Shown one piece after another: positions 54,218-62,873 of a stretch of DNA of 64,000 nt (position 1 is the first letter of the stretch; every line of letters begins with the position of its first letter). A program made the translations under genes and the position numbers. Origin of the DNA: Pseudomonadota bacterium (lineage in GTDB: Bacteria > Desulfobacterota > Syntrophorhabdia > Syntrophorhabdales > Syntrophorhabdaceae); NCBI GenBank assembly GCA_026388315.1, contig JAPLKA010000049.1, positions 1 to 64,000 of the forward strand. The letters run 5' to 3'. The notes beneath the pieces were generated by a model, which saw only the letters and a list, made by a program, of their open reading frames with translations, had not been told where the DNA came from and ran no database searches.

Positions 54218-54623
54218 ACCCTCTCATTCCCAGTGGACGCATCATCCTGCGCCTCTCTGAAGTGCAAAAGTTATTATATTTTTCCCTTTGTTCATTGTTC
54301 AGTGTTCTTGATACTTCTCCCCTGTACTGGTTATAGAGGTTTTCCCGCGTTCTTTCAATATCTGAAATCTCGTTCTGGAGCTTTTCAATCCTTTCCGTAT
54401 TGCCCGGCTGGTTCCTGGAAAGCTCTTTCAATTCCAGCCTTTTTCTGACGGCTTCCTGCTTCGTTGAACGCCAATCATTTATATATTTCTCCTTTATCTC
54501 TTTCACCTTCATCTTCTGGGAATCAGTAAGCTGAAGCCCCCTCTCGAAGTCAGCATATGAATCCTGTGCAAAGAGAGGGGGCACAAAAAGGAGGAAGAGG
54601 AGAAGGGCAACTATATATCTCAT
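54207..54623 (-). CDS. Spy/CpxP-like periplasmic protein
   Basis: 138 residues from the ATG at 54623, which overlaps the stop of the previous gene (ATGA). Signal peptide (MRYIVALLLFLLFVPPLFAQ) then a helical, charged domain with LTDSQKMKVKEIKEKY, the LTxxQ-type motif of Spy/CpxP/ZraP proteins. It may be a periplasmic chaperone or metal-stress protein; position in a kinase operon suggests it tunes the sensor. Confidence 0.82.
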   Translation of the reverse strand: MRYIVALLLFLLFVPPLFAQDSYADFERGLQLTDSQKMKVKEIKEKYINDWRSTKQEAVRKRLELKELSRNQPGNTERIEKLQNEISDIERTRENLYNQYRGEVSRTLNNEQREKYNNFCTSERRRMMRPLGMRGYGR

Positions 54624-55000
54624 GGATTTACCGGCACCCATACCTTATGTGATGGAACCCATTTCCCGCCAATCCACTGGCCCTGGACATCGACCCATTG
54701 ACCCGGTGGCTGCTGAACATTTTCCGGTGCAGCATAAGTACGTTGTTGCTGGGCGTTTTGTACGTTCTTCTGTTTCTGGTAATCCATCTCATGTCCCACG
54801 ATAGCACCGCCAAGAGCACCGCCAGCTGCACCGATGAGGGTTCCTGCTGTGTTGTTTCCAATAACCTGGCCGGCAATTGCGCCAAGCCCGGCGCCCACAG
54901 CAGCGCCTTTCGAAGTATCGCTCATACCCTCAATGGAAGCACAGGAGAAGGTAAAAAATCCTACAACAATCATCAAGATAAATACATTATTTTTTTTCAT
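54620..55000 (-). CDS. Glycine-zipper lipoprotein
   Basis: 126 residues from the ATG at 55000 (GGGAG upstream): lipobox FFTFSC, a glycine-zipper membrane segment (GAAVGAGLGAIAGQVIGNNT, then AGTLIGAAGGALGGAIVG), and a C-terminal WVDVQGQWIGGKWVPSHKVW. The zipper type is seen in outer-membrane proteins of the SlyB/YMGG group. Upstream codons in frame contain AACGTTGAACCTTGAACG words and are not translated in my view. Confidence 0.82.
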   Translation of the reverse strand: MKKNNVFILMIVVGFFTFSCASIEGMSDTSKGAAVGAGLGAIAGQVIGNNTAGTLIGAAGGALGGAIVGHEMDYQKQKNVQNAQQQRTYAAPENVQQPPGQWVDVQGQWIGGKWVPSHKVWVPVNP

Positions 55001-55128
55001 CTTAAATCTCCCCTCAATTAACCTTACAATAAAATCGTTCAAAGTCCGACGTTTTGAATAAAGGCCCTTACTTATTTTATGAACCTTGAACGTTGAACCT
55101 TGAACGTTGAACATGTGTAATACCTCAG

Positions 55129-55626
55129 TTACTGCACACAGGGACCGGCACCTGTACCGGCGCCCGGGCCCATACCTCTGCCCATACCCTTACCCATACC
55201 GGGACCATAGCCTGATTCACCGATTTTCTTGATCTGTTCAGGGGTAAGTATCTTTCTCTGGGCAAGCTTAAACTGAACCATCTTGTCCTGCATGGTCTGC
55301 TTTAATGCATTCATCTCTTTCTGCTTTGCAAGGATTGCAGCATCACTCGAATTCGGATCGGCATAGAGGTTCTTCAATTCCGCTCTCTTTTTAAACATCT
55401 CATACCGGGCCGCTGAAGTATCATTTCTGAATTTTTCCCGTGCCTGCCACATCTTATCCTGCTGCTCCTGGGTAAGATTCAGGTTTGCGTACATGCCTGC
55501 GCCATAACCCATTCCCATACCCGGACCACCACAACCAAAGCCTGCGCCTTTCGGCCCGTAAGCAAAAACCGTTGCTGCAAATGCCACAAAGAGCACCACC
55601 ATAATTCCTGCATACCGTTTTTTCAT
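55129..55626 (-). CDS. ZraP/CpxP-like periplasmic metal-sensor protein
   Basis: 165 residues: signal peptide (IMVVLFVAFAATVFA), glycine-methionine stretch GGPGMGMGYGAGM, an LTQEQQDKMWQAREKF motif and long helix (heavy-metal-sensor domain), and a repetitive MGKGMGRGMGPGAG tail ending with a cysteine. The Gly-Met-rich ends and single Cys residues could bind copper, zinc or silver. It is the first gene after the sigma-54 promoter, as zraP is in enterobacteria. Confidence 0.85.
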   Translation of the reverse strand: MKKRYAGIMVVLFVAFAATVFAYGPKGAGFGCGGPGMGMGYGAGMYANLNLTQEQQDKMWQAREKFRNDTSAARYEMFKKRAELKNLYADPNSSDAAILAKQKEMNALKQTMQDKMVQFKLAQRKILTPEQIKKIGESGYGPGMGKGMGRGMGPGAGTGAGPCVQ

Positions 55627-55669
55627 TTTATCCTCCTGTTAAAAAATTTTATTTACTGCCCTATTATAG

Positions 55670-55685
55670 AGCAATACCTGTGCCA
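55670..55685 (-). promoter_or_regulatory. Sigma-54 promoter (-24/-12) of the ZraP-like operon
   Basis: On the minus strand TGGCAC-AGGTA-TTGCT, an exact match to TGGCAC-N5-TTGCW, 44-59 bp before the ATG. The regulator of the same operon is a sigma-54 activator, so autoregulation is likely. Confidence 0.85.
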
Positions 55686-55761
55686 CAATATCATCTGCCT
55701 CTAATTAATCGTAATTTACTGTAATTGTTAATAATTTATTGTACAGGGATAAAACGCCTTT

Positions 55762-55808
55762 GTGTCGTTGAGGCAATGAATGTCGAAGTGGATTGCATTG
55801 CTCGACAC
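55762..55808 (+). promoter_or_regulatory. Imperfect long hairpin upstream of thiD
   Basis: GTGTCG pairs with CGACAC, and AG-CAATG with CATTG-CT, with a 17-base loop; ATGTCGAAG in the loop recurs at 55810-55818. It lies 76 bp before the thiD start and does not match a TPP riboswitch (no CUGAGA box). Confidence 0.45.
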
Positions 55809-55884
55809 ATATGTCGAAGGTGCTTTTTGTTACCTCTCACCTGGAAAATATGATATATTCTAACTTCTCAAAAAGGTATTATCC

Positions 55885-56760
55885 GTGAAGAATATCCTCA
55901 CCATAGCAGGCTTTGACCCCTCGTCCGGGGCAGGCATCACAAAAGACCTTGATGTGTTCTTCTCCCTCGGAATACACGGCATTTCTGTGCCAACCTGCAT
56001 CGTGAATCAGGGTCCAAAGGGGGTTACAGGTATTTACCCCATTCCGCCTGACCAGTTCTCGTACATGCTCGAAGCAGTAACAAGTGGGGCAAGGATAGAT
56101 GGCGTAAAAATTGGCGTTATGTGGGACGAGGCACATGTTGAAGTCCTATCGGAATTCATCAAGGCAATAATTGAAAATAATCCCCCCCAATTCCCCCCTT
56201 TATACCTGTCCTCGCGAAGCGGGGAAAAGGAGGGCGAGGGGGTATTTATTCCCGTTGTCCTTGATCCCGTCATATCTGCAAAAAACAACACCCGCCTCAT
56301 CACGGACAGAGGGCTGAAAAAACTCGTCGATTCAATGCTTCCCCTGACAACCGTTATTACCCCCAATATCGACGAAGTACACCTCATCACGGGAACAAAG
56401 ATCGAATGTCTCAACGACATGAAGGCATGTGCAGAGAAAATCCTGAACATGGGCCCAAAATCCGTTGTCATAAAAGGGGGGCACCTTGAAGGCGAACCTA
56501 TTGATCTCCTCTATGACGGCAACGAGTTTACGACATGGCAGAAAAAACGGATAGACAGGGAAGTTCACGGCACAGGATGTACATTTTCCTCATTACTCAT
56601 TTCTTTCCTTGTGCATGGCTATCATCTGAAGGATGCATTCATTATGTCTGAGCAATACATGCAGGATTTGCTGAAAGAAAGTTACAGGATTGCAGATAAC
56701 GGGTATTTTTATATGTCCTCTGCAATCGCATCATCAGGCTTTAAGCGGAAAATTCCTTAA
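55885..56760 (+). CDS. thiD: Hydroxymethylpyrimidine/phosphomethylpyrimidine kinase ThiD
   Basis: 291 residues: TIAGFDPSSGAGITKDLDVF, KIGVMWDEAHV, VVLDPVISAKNNTRLI, TPNIDEVHLITG, KSVVIKGGH and the catalytic HGTGCTFSS. It phosphorylates HMP-P to HMP-PP for thiamine. The start is GTG. A loop of ~20 residues (PPQFPPLYLSSRSGEKEGEG, from 56186 on) is an in-frame copy of an intergenic-type repeat, absent from usual ThiD. Confidence 0.93.
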   Translation: MKNILTIAGFDPSSGAGITKDLDVFFSLGIHGISVPTCIVNQGPKGVTGIYPIPPDQFSYMLEAVTSGARIDGVKIGVMWDEAHVEVLSEFIKAIIENNPPQFPPLYLSSRSGEKEGEGVFIPVVLDPVISAKNNTRLITDRGLKKLVDSMLPLTTVITPNIDEVHLITGTKIECLNDMKACAEKILNMGPKSVVIKGGHLEGEPIDLLYDGNEFTTWQKKRIDREVHGTGCTFSSLLISFLVHGYHLKDAFIMSEQYMQDLLKESYRIADNGYFYMSSAIASSGFKRKIP

Positions 56761-56791
56761 AACTCATAAAAAAGATGGAGATGATACGATC

Positions 56792-58075
56792 ATGAAAAAC
56801 CAACTTACGGCAGCACGCGAGGGGAAAATCACCCCGGCAATGGAAAAGGTTGCGCAGGATGAAGGCGTCGACAAAGAACAACTACGGCAATACATTGCCG
56901 AGGGAAAAGCGACAATCCTCGCAAATAATAGGCACAAAAATTTCACCCCCAAGGGCGTGGGAAAAGGCTTAAGTGTCAAAGTGAACGCCAACCTCGGGAC
57001 ATCCTCCGAGCGGATCGATATCGATGCAGAGCTCGAAAAGCTCGATATGGCCACAAAGGCCGGCGCTGATACGGTCATGGACCTGAGCACCGGCGGCAAC
57101 CTCGACGAAATCCGTAAAATCATCATGGACAAAGCAAGCATACCCATCGGCACCGTACCTATCTATCAGGCAGCCGTAGAAGCAGTGAAAAAGAGAAAGT
57201 CCATTACCAAACTTGATCCTGACGAGTTCTTTGATGTGATAGAGAAACACGGGATGGATGGTGTTGACTTCATTACCGTCCACTGCGGTGTCACAAAGAG
57301 GTCCATTGAGAGGCTGAAAAAACAGGGGAGGATTACCGGCATCGTAAGCAGGGGTGGTGCGTTCCTCACTGAGTGGATCATCGTGAACAACAAGGAAAAC
57401 CCCCTCTATGAACAGTATGACAGGCTCATCAGGATTGCAAAAAAATATGACATGACCCTGAGCCTTGGCGATGGCCTGAGACCAGGGTGTATTGCCGATG
57501 CTACAGACAGGGGGCAGATCGAAGAGCTTATCATCCTCGGTGAACTCTGCGCTGAAGCACTAAAAAACGGTGTGCAGGTCATGATCGAAGGCCCCGGACA
57601 CGTGCCCATCAACCAGATTGAAACGAACATAATTCTCCAGAAAAAGCTCTGCAACGATGCCCCTTTTTACGTGCTGGGCCCCATTGTCACCGATATAGCG
57701 CCGGGCTATGACCATATCACCTCTGCCATCGGAGGCGCACTCGCGGCCTTCTATGGTGCGGATTTCCTATGTTATGTAACCCCGTCTGAACACCTGGGAC
57801 TTCCCACACCGAAGGATGTGCGTGATGGCGTCATGGTCACAAGGATCGCAGCCCATGCGGCAGACCTCGCACGTGGCAATGAAAAGGCGTTCCAGCGTGA
57901 CAAGGCCATGTCCGTATACCGGAAGGCCCTGGATTGGGAGGGGCAGATCAAATGTGCGATCGATCCGGAAAAGATAACGGACTTCAGGAAGGGGCGCAAC
58001 CTACATGATGACGTGTGCAGCATGTGCGGCGAATTCTGCGCAATGAAGATTGTGAAGGATTATTTTAAGAAATAG
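56792..58075 (+). CDS. thiC: Phosphomethylpyrimidine synthase ThiC
   Basis: A 427-residue ThiC: NRHKNFTPKGVGKGLSVKVN, DLSTGGNLDEIR, VTKRSIERLKKQGR, EGPGHVPINQIETN, GPIVTDIAPGYDHI and the radical-SAM type cluster site CSMCGEFCA at the end. It makes HMP-P from aminoimidazole ribotide. The cysteine spacing (CxxCxxxC) is the short form common in anaerobes rather than CxxCx4C. Its paralogue BzaF (benzimidazole synthesis) is an alternative, but the preceding thiD favours thiamine. No TPP riboswitch was found. Confidence 0.93.
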   Translation: MKNQLTAAREGKITPAMEKVAQDEGVDKEQLRQYIAEGKATILANNRHKNFTPKGVGKGLSVKVNANLGTSSERIDIDAELEKLDMATKAGADTVMDLSTGGNLDEIRKIIMDKASIPIGTVPIYQAAVEAVKKRKSITKLDPDEFFDVIEKHGMDGVDFITVHCGVTKRSIERLKKQGRITGIVSRGGAFLTEWIIVNNKENPLYEQYDRLIRIAKKYDMTLSLGDGLRPGCIADATDRGQIEELIILGELCAEALKNGVQVMIEGPGHVPINQIETNIILQKKLCNDAPFYVLGPIVTDIAPGYDHITSAIGGALAAFYGADFLCYVTPSEHLGLPTPKDVRDGVMVTRIAAHAADLARGNEKAFQRDKAMSVYRKALDWEGQIKCAIDPEKITDFRKGRNLHDDVCSMCGEFCAMKIVKDYFKK

Positions 58076-58110
58076 CGGTTAGTGCCTACTGCTTAGCGCT
58101 TAGCGAATCC

Positions 58111-59301
58111 ATGTTGCCAATCCAAATATACACAGTCTCTGACCTTACCGCCGGCATAAAACGCGTTATCAACTCCCAATTCCGCGATATACTCGTGGAA
58201 GGTGAGATTTCCAACCTGAAACTCTACCCTTCCGGGCATCTCTATTTTACCCTCAAAGATGACAATGCCATGATCAAGGCTGTGGTCTTCAACTTTTACA
58301 ATAAATATCCAACAGAAATGGTACAGGACGGTATAGCGGTCATTTGCAAGGGACGGGTTGATGTCTATGAGAAGCGGGGTGAATACAGGCTTCTTGTTGA
58401 TATGATAGAGGTAAGGGGGCTGGGGCTTTTCCAGTTGAAATTTCAGATGCTGAAGGAGAAGCTGTATAAGGAAGGATTATTTGCTGCAGAGAAAAAGAAA
58501 CCGCTTCCGATACTCCCGCAGAGGATCGGCATCGTCACATCTCCGGCAGGCGCCGCAATCAGGGATATGCTGAAGATTATCTTCGGGAAATACGGAAATA
58601 TGGCAGTTGAAATTTATCCGGTGAAGGTACAGGGCGATGATGCCTGTTATGAGATTGCAGAGGGGATTGAATACTTCAATAAAACCGGAGAAGTTGATGT
58701 AATTATTGTGGGAAGAGGAGGAGGCTCTCTTGAAGACCTTGCCCCGTTTAATGAGGAGATGGTGGCAAGGGCAATCTATGCTTCTCATATCCCGGTCGTC
58801 TCCGGCGTGGGCCACGAGATAGACTTTACGATAGCCGATTTTGTGTCTGATGTGCGGGCGCCAACGCCTACTGCTGCTGCAGATATGGCTGTGCAAAGCA
58901 AAAATGAGCTTTCAGAGGCTCTCCTTAACACAAAAAATGCCCTGGAACAAGGCATCAGAAAGAAGATTGAAAAATCGAAGTTTATGCTTTATGAGAATAC
59001 GATGGAACTAAGGGAAAAGAAAGACATCTTCACATCTTACAGGATGTATCTGGATGAACTCCTCAATAACCTCCTTCACGGTTTTTCGAACTATTTCAGG
59101 GATCAGAAGACCCGTCTTGATGCTATGGCCCAACGGCTTACCGACCTCAACCCCAAAAGCATCCTTAAAAGGGGATACAGCATCACCATGAAGAAAGACA
59201 CCCGCGAAGTCGTCATTGATTCCAATCAGGTTGCCGGCGGCGAGGAATTGTCAATCACCCTCCATAAAGGCACAATCAATGTAATTGCAGGCGGTGAATA
59301 A
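58111..59301 (+). CDS. xseA: Exodeoxyribonuclease VII large subunit XseA
   Basis: 396 residues: OB-fold (ILVEGEISNLKLYPSGHLYFTL, LKDDNAMIKAVVFN), then the catalytic domain with RIGIVTSPAGAAIRDML, VDVIIVGRGGGSLEDLAPFN and SGVGHEIDFTIADFV. It degrades single-stranded DNA with XseB, which is not visible here. A TTAGCGCTTAGCG tandem-word repeat precedes it. Confidence 0.96.
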   Translation: MLPIQIYTVSDLTAGIKRVINSQFRDILVEGEISNLKLYPSGHLYFTLKDDNAMIKAVVFNFYNKYPTEMVQDGIAVICKGRVDVYEKRGEYRLLVDMIEVRGLGLFQLKFQMLKEKLYKEGLFAAEKKKPLPILPQRIGIVTSPAGAAIRDMLKIIFGKYGNMAVEIYPVKVQGDDACYEIAEGIEYFNKTGEVDVIIVGRGGGSLEDLAPFNEEMVARAIYASHIPVVSGVGHEIDFTIADFVSDVRAPTPTAAADMAVQSKNELSEALLNTKNALEQGIRKKIEKSKFMLYENTMELREKKDIFTSYRMYLDELLNNLLHGFSNYFRDQKTRLDAMAQRLTDLNPKSILKRGYSITMKKDTREVVIDSNQVAGGEELSITLHKGTINVIAGGE

Positions 59302-59352
59302 TCCGGCTGTCAGCAATCAGCTAATCCGGTTCCGGTATCCAGCATCTCGCTA

Positions 59353-61275
59353 TCAGCCATGCGCTGCTTTTATGGCTTCTCTCAGCGCCTTATACACCAT
59401 CTCAATCTCCTCCACTTTCATATTCGTATAAAAAGGAAGGGCCAGGATTGATTCCCCCGCAGCTTCAGACTCAGGAAAGTCTCCGGGCTTAAAACCAAAC
59501 TGCTCCCGATAGAAAGGCTGGAGATGGATGGGGCTGAAATATGGCCTTGCCGGGATGCCGCGCTCAGCCAGAAGAATAATTATCTTATCCCTGCTGATCC
59601 CGGGGGCTAAACGCACCACATAGACAAACCAACTCATACGTGTCGTTGTGGGGGCAATCTTTAAAGGACTGACGCTTTCAAGGCGGGACAGGATTCTGTT
59701 GTATTCCTGTGCCACGTTGTCCCGTTTGCGTAACAATTCGTCGAGACGCCTTATCTGAACAACACCGACGGCAGCATTCAATTCAGACATGCGGTAGTTG
59801 TATCCAAGACGGCTATGGTTCAACCACCCGTCAAACTTGTCCCTCCCCTGATTTCTCAGGCTTCGGAAAAGGTTCGCCCAGTCTTCGTCGTTGGTCACTA
59901 ATACAGCGCCTTCGCCGCTCGTCATCTGTTTATTGGGATAAAAGGCATACGTGCCGGCCCTGCCTATTACCCCTACCCTGCGGCCTTTATATTCTGCCCC
60001 GATTGCCTCGCATGCATCCTCGATCACGATAAGATTATGTCTTTCAGCAATCTCCATAATCGGGTCAATGTCTGCCGGTTGGCCGAAAACATGCACCACG
60101 ATGATTGCCCGTGTCCGTTCCGTAATCGCTGTCTCTATCCTGCCGGCATCCATATTCAATGTCACTGGATCAATATCCACGAATACCGGTTTAGCCCGCT
60201 CAAAAAGTATACAGTTTGCCGATGCTATAAAACTGAACGGCGACGTAATGACCTCATCGCCTGGTTTAATATGTGCTGCCACCATACAGAGATGGAGCGC
60301 TGAAGTGCCATTTATAACCGCTATCGCATGGCCGGCCCTTGCCTCTCCGGCAGCTAACCCCTCGAATGTTACTGTTTGGGAACCAATACTCAGGTTACGG
60401 GATTGCATGACCCGTAAGACCGCCTGAATCTCCTCAGATGTAATATCCGGCATTGCCATTGGCACCTTCAAGGATGATGATGGCACTGCCCCCTGCTCAT
60501 CCGCCTGATCTATGAGGCTGCTGAAAGAAGACACCATGGAAAAAGGAATCGGAATACCCTGACAGAAAGATTTAATGTTTTCAACTGTCTGGGTTGGTGC
60601 GCTGGGCATAGCAACAATCACTTCATCAATGCGTTTCTCTTTCACTATTTCAACTAACCTGATCAAAGGGCCGGATACCGTCAGGCCCTGTATTTTCATA
60701 CCTATTTTTTTGGGATCATCATCAAGAAAAGCCACGGGCTGCAATCCCAACTGCGGATTAGTCAGCAATTCCCGTGAGATATTGACTCCTGTATGACCGG
60801 CGCCGGCAATCAACACCCGCCGGTTAGGGCTTATTCCCGTCATTTTCCAATCAATGTCGCCAGGGTAACGTTCCATCATTTTCAGGATCACCCGAAAACC
60901 GCCCAGTAAAAACAGGCTCATTATACCTTCAAGAATGAGCAGTGAACGCGGGAAAACCCCTCGCATCCAAAACGGGTTAAGAATAAACAGTGAAATTACA
61001 GAGAGAATGATTGAGCCGATCAAGACCGACACAGTCAGAGACATAAAGTCTTTCGTATAGGCATAGCGCCATATACGCCTGTATATGCCTGAAAAATAGA
61101 AAACTGTCGGGCGAAGTATCATGGCAAAGACGATAAATGGCCAGATTATCCGTAAATAATAGCTGAATAATAGTTTGTCGGGATAGACTGCCTCCAGCCT
61201 GAGCATCATGGCAAAAATGATGGCAACGGATGTCAGCAGTGCATCAGCAATAATCATGTACCAGTAGCGTTTCAT
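59353..61275 (-). CDS. Fusion: membrane sugar-epimerase-type N-half plus DegT/DnrJ/EryC1 aminotransferase
   Basis: 640 residues. N-half: four membrane segments (residues ~5-145) and a Rossmann domain (RRVLIAGAGHTGVNISRELL, PVAFLDDDPKKIGMKIQG), as in the N-terminus of FlaA1/CapD-type nucleotide-sugar epimerases. From ~270 to the end: a complete DegT-type PLP aminotransferase (INGTSALHLCMVAAHIKPGD, EDACEAIGAEYKGR, lysine in YAFYPNKQMTSGEGA, and AERGIPARPYFSPIHLQPFY). The epimerase's catalytic SDR half is missing, replaced by the aminotransferase. It probably makes an amino sugar nucleotide at the membrane for surface glycans. Confidence 0.88.
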   Translation of the reverse strand: MKRYWYMIIADALLTSVAIIFAMMLRLEAVYPDKLLFSYYLRIIWPFIVFAMILRPTVFYFSGIYRRIWRYAYTKDFMSLTVSVLIGSIILSVISLFILNPFWMRGVFPRSLLILEGIMSLFLLGGFRVILKMMERYPGDIDWKMTGISPNRRVLIAGAGHTGVNISRELLTNPQLGLQPVAFLDDDPKKIGMKIQGLTVSGPLIRLVEIVKEKRIDEVIVAMPSAPTQTVENIKSFCQGIPIPFSMVSSFSSLIDQADEQGAVPSSSLKVPMAMPDITSEEIQAVLRVMQSRNLSIGSQTVTFEGLAAGEARAGHAIAVINGTSALHLCMVAAHIKPGDEVITSPFSFIASANCILFERAKPVFVDIDPVTLNMDAGRIETAITERTRAIIVVHVFGQPADIDPIMEIAERHNLIVIEDACEAIGAEYKGRRVGVIGRAGTYAFYPNKQMTSGEGAVLVTNDEDWANLFRSLRNQGRDKFDGWLNHSRLGYNYRMSELNAAVGVVQIRRLDELLRKRDNVAQEYNRILSRLESVSPLKIAPTTTRMSWFVYVVRLAPGISRDKIIILLAERGIPARPYFSPIHLQPFYREQFGFKPGDFPESEAAGESILALPFYTNMKVEEIEMVYKALREAIKAAHG

Positions 61276-61351
61276 GGTTTGTGTATTGTAACAGTTTTAA
61301 CGAGAAAGTAAAAGATTCAATACGCAGTTTAAATCACAGTTTGTATTTATC

Positions 61352-61582
61352 TCATGCTTTGTATAAGAATTTCGCACTTTTAACAATATTCCCGGTATCA
61401 ACTATAGGGATGTCGAAAAGGGAAAAATCGATGGTGCGGTATTCGTCATGAGGCGTAGCGATGAGCAGGAGGTTATAATCATCTGAGATTTCTACCGATT
61501 TTCTACCGGCAAACCGGGGAAATTCACGAGTGTGTCTGATAACGGGTAGATACGGGTCATTGTAGCTGTCGGAACTATTGTA
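61352..61582 (-). pseudogene. C-terminal remnant of a nucleotide-sugar dehydrogenase
   Basis: Minus-strand translation gives YNDPYLPVIRHTREFPRFAG, KSVEISDDYNLLLIATPHDE, and IPIVDTGNIVKSA, a good match to the C-terminal domain of UDP-GlcNAc/UDP-Glc-type dehydrogenases (WbpA/Ugd). No NAD-binding or catalytic-cysteine domain is present and no start codon is credible. Remnant of a lost polysaccharide gene next to the fusion gene. Confidence 0.8.
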
Positions 61583-61804
61583 ATGAATAGAGCTATTATT
61601 ATGTAGAAAAAGGAAAGGTAATTTGCAGTAATTTATGAATATTTATAGATATTTTTTGCATTTGTAGTTAATTACCCGGTTACTATAAATTAGAATAGTT
61701 CTGAACTGTAGCTTCCGCCGGAGTGACAGTGCTTTGGTAAGCAATCAGCTAAGGAAATTGGGTTTTCCCAAGCTGATTGCTTTATTTTTAAAGAATACTT
61801 GCTT
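61583..61804. other. Intergenic stretch with terminator-like hairpin
   Basis: No gene seen. It holds an AT-rich part (61590-61700) and the hairpin 61739-61782. Confidence 0.5.
61739..61789. terminator. Terminator-like inverted repeat
   Basis: AAGCAATCAGCT (61739-61750) pairs with AGCTGATTGCTT (61771-61782); TTTATTTTT follows on the + strand. It lies just beyond the FecR gene stop on the minus strand, so the poly-T is on the unexpected side; it may work in both directions. Confidence 0.5.
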
Positions 61805-62617
61805 TCAGTGACATACAGATGTGTGTGTGGTGGTAGTGCTGCTGCTGCCGGAAGAAGCGCCTACGACTGCAAGCCCTGCTGCAACTACCGCTGCACCAAG
61901 TGCGATTGTTCCTACACCAACACCTGCACCTACTGCTGCACCTGCGCTAGCGCCTGCGGCACCCGCGCCTGCTGCACCTGTGGGCATTACAGCGCCGACC
62001 TCACCCATGATACCCTGTATTACCGCTGGTGCAAAGGCCGCCGGTAGTGTCGGTGCAAGACCTGCCACTACCGTTGTGAACTGTCCGGCTACAACAGTCA
62101 CGACCTGTGTCGGCAGCGCCGGATTAAAAACAGTAATAGCATTCTGAAGGGCATAGAATGTTGTCCCAGGGTTCTCTGAGATAACGGTCAACCACTCGGT
62201 TCCCCTTGCTCCTGCAACGGCAGTAGGGGTGTGGACTTCAAATTTGGAATCCGGATCAAGAAATTTTTCAACTTTGGCATGCATAGCACCGGCTTTTAAC
62301 GAAACAATACTGCTCCTCTTGTTTTTATCAAGCAAATACTCCGTAACTTCAAGGTTTGACTTCTGGCCGACACTGAGCAGGGTATCGTCGGTTAACAACA
62401 GCTTTGCCCTTGCTTTATCGGCTGTTGCTACAACGTCCTTTGTCTGGACAGCATCGCCAACCTTTGGTGTGGCGGTTACCTTTGCTCTCAACAGGGAAAC
62501 ATCGCCACGAATTTCATTAAATTTTCCTACAACATCGGCAAGGAGCGGGGCAGGAAATAAAATCTGCAGGGCTAACAAAACAACAAAAAAACTGTAAAAC
62601 ACCTTTTTCGAATTCAT
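61805..62617 (-). CDS. FecR-domain secreted protein with alanine/glycine-rich tail
   Basis: 270 residues: signal peptide (FFVVLLALQILFPAPLLA), FecR domain (GDAVQTKDVVATADKARAKL, SVGQKSNLEVTEYLLD, SIVSLKAGAMHAKVEKF, HTPTAVAGARGTEWLT), then a ~100-residue low-complexity A/G/V-rich tail with polar end (SSGSSSTTTTHTS). Unlike sigma-factor regulators of iron uptake it has no membrane helix or anti-sigma domain; proteins of this kind are surface or periplasmic with unknown role. Confidence 0.85.
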   Translation of the reverse strand: MNSKKVFYSFFVVLLALQILFPAPLLADVVGKFNEIRGDVSLLRAKVTATPKVGDAVQTKDVVATADKARAKLLLTDDTLLSVGQKSNLEVTEYLLDKNKRSSIVSLKAGAMHAKVEKFLDPDSKFEVHTPTAVAGARGTEWLTVISENPGTTFYALQNAITVFNPALPTQVVTVVAGQFTTVVAGLAPTLPAAFAPAVIQGIMGEVGAVMPTGAAGAGAAGASAGAAVGAGVGVGTIALGAAVVAAGLAVVGASSGSSSTTTTHTSVCH

Positions 62618-62740
62618 AATACGCCTCCCTTACTGTTTATTAAAACTAAAATGTTGATTCTTTGAAAAAATATTACATTGGGGTATTAATTCTGTCAAGA
62701 GAAAACACAACTGAAACCTAAATTTCTCTTGAAAAATAGG

Positions 62741-62770
62741 GCTCGCGTGTGATATTCATCACATGCGAGC
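62741..62770 (-). promoter_or_regulatory. CRP/FNR-type palindrome upstream of the FecR gene
   Basis: TGTGA-TATTCA-TCACA (62748-62763) fits TGTGA-N6-TCACA exactly; the symmetry extends to GCTCGC/GCGAGC. It lies ~125 bp before the FecR start. It may instead be a terminator hairpin. Confidence 0.5.
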
Positions 62771-62873
62771 GGGGGAATCAATCTGTTATAATTGAATTCA
62801 AAAATACGTCATTGTAGCTCGTCACAATATGCTTAATTCATTTATTATTTTAAGATGTTACGATACATCCAAC

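Noticed and set aside
55627-55884. TPP riboswitch before thiD/thiC
   Set aside because: No CUGAGA box or matching P3/P5 elements seen in this gap or before thiC.
61799-62147. Rightward frames opposite the FecR gene tail
   Set aside because: They arise from the Ala/Gly-rich low-complexity codons of the FecR protein read in reverse.
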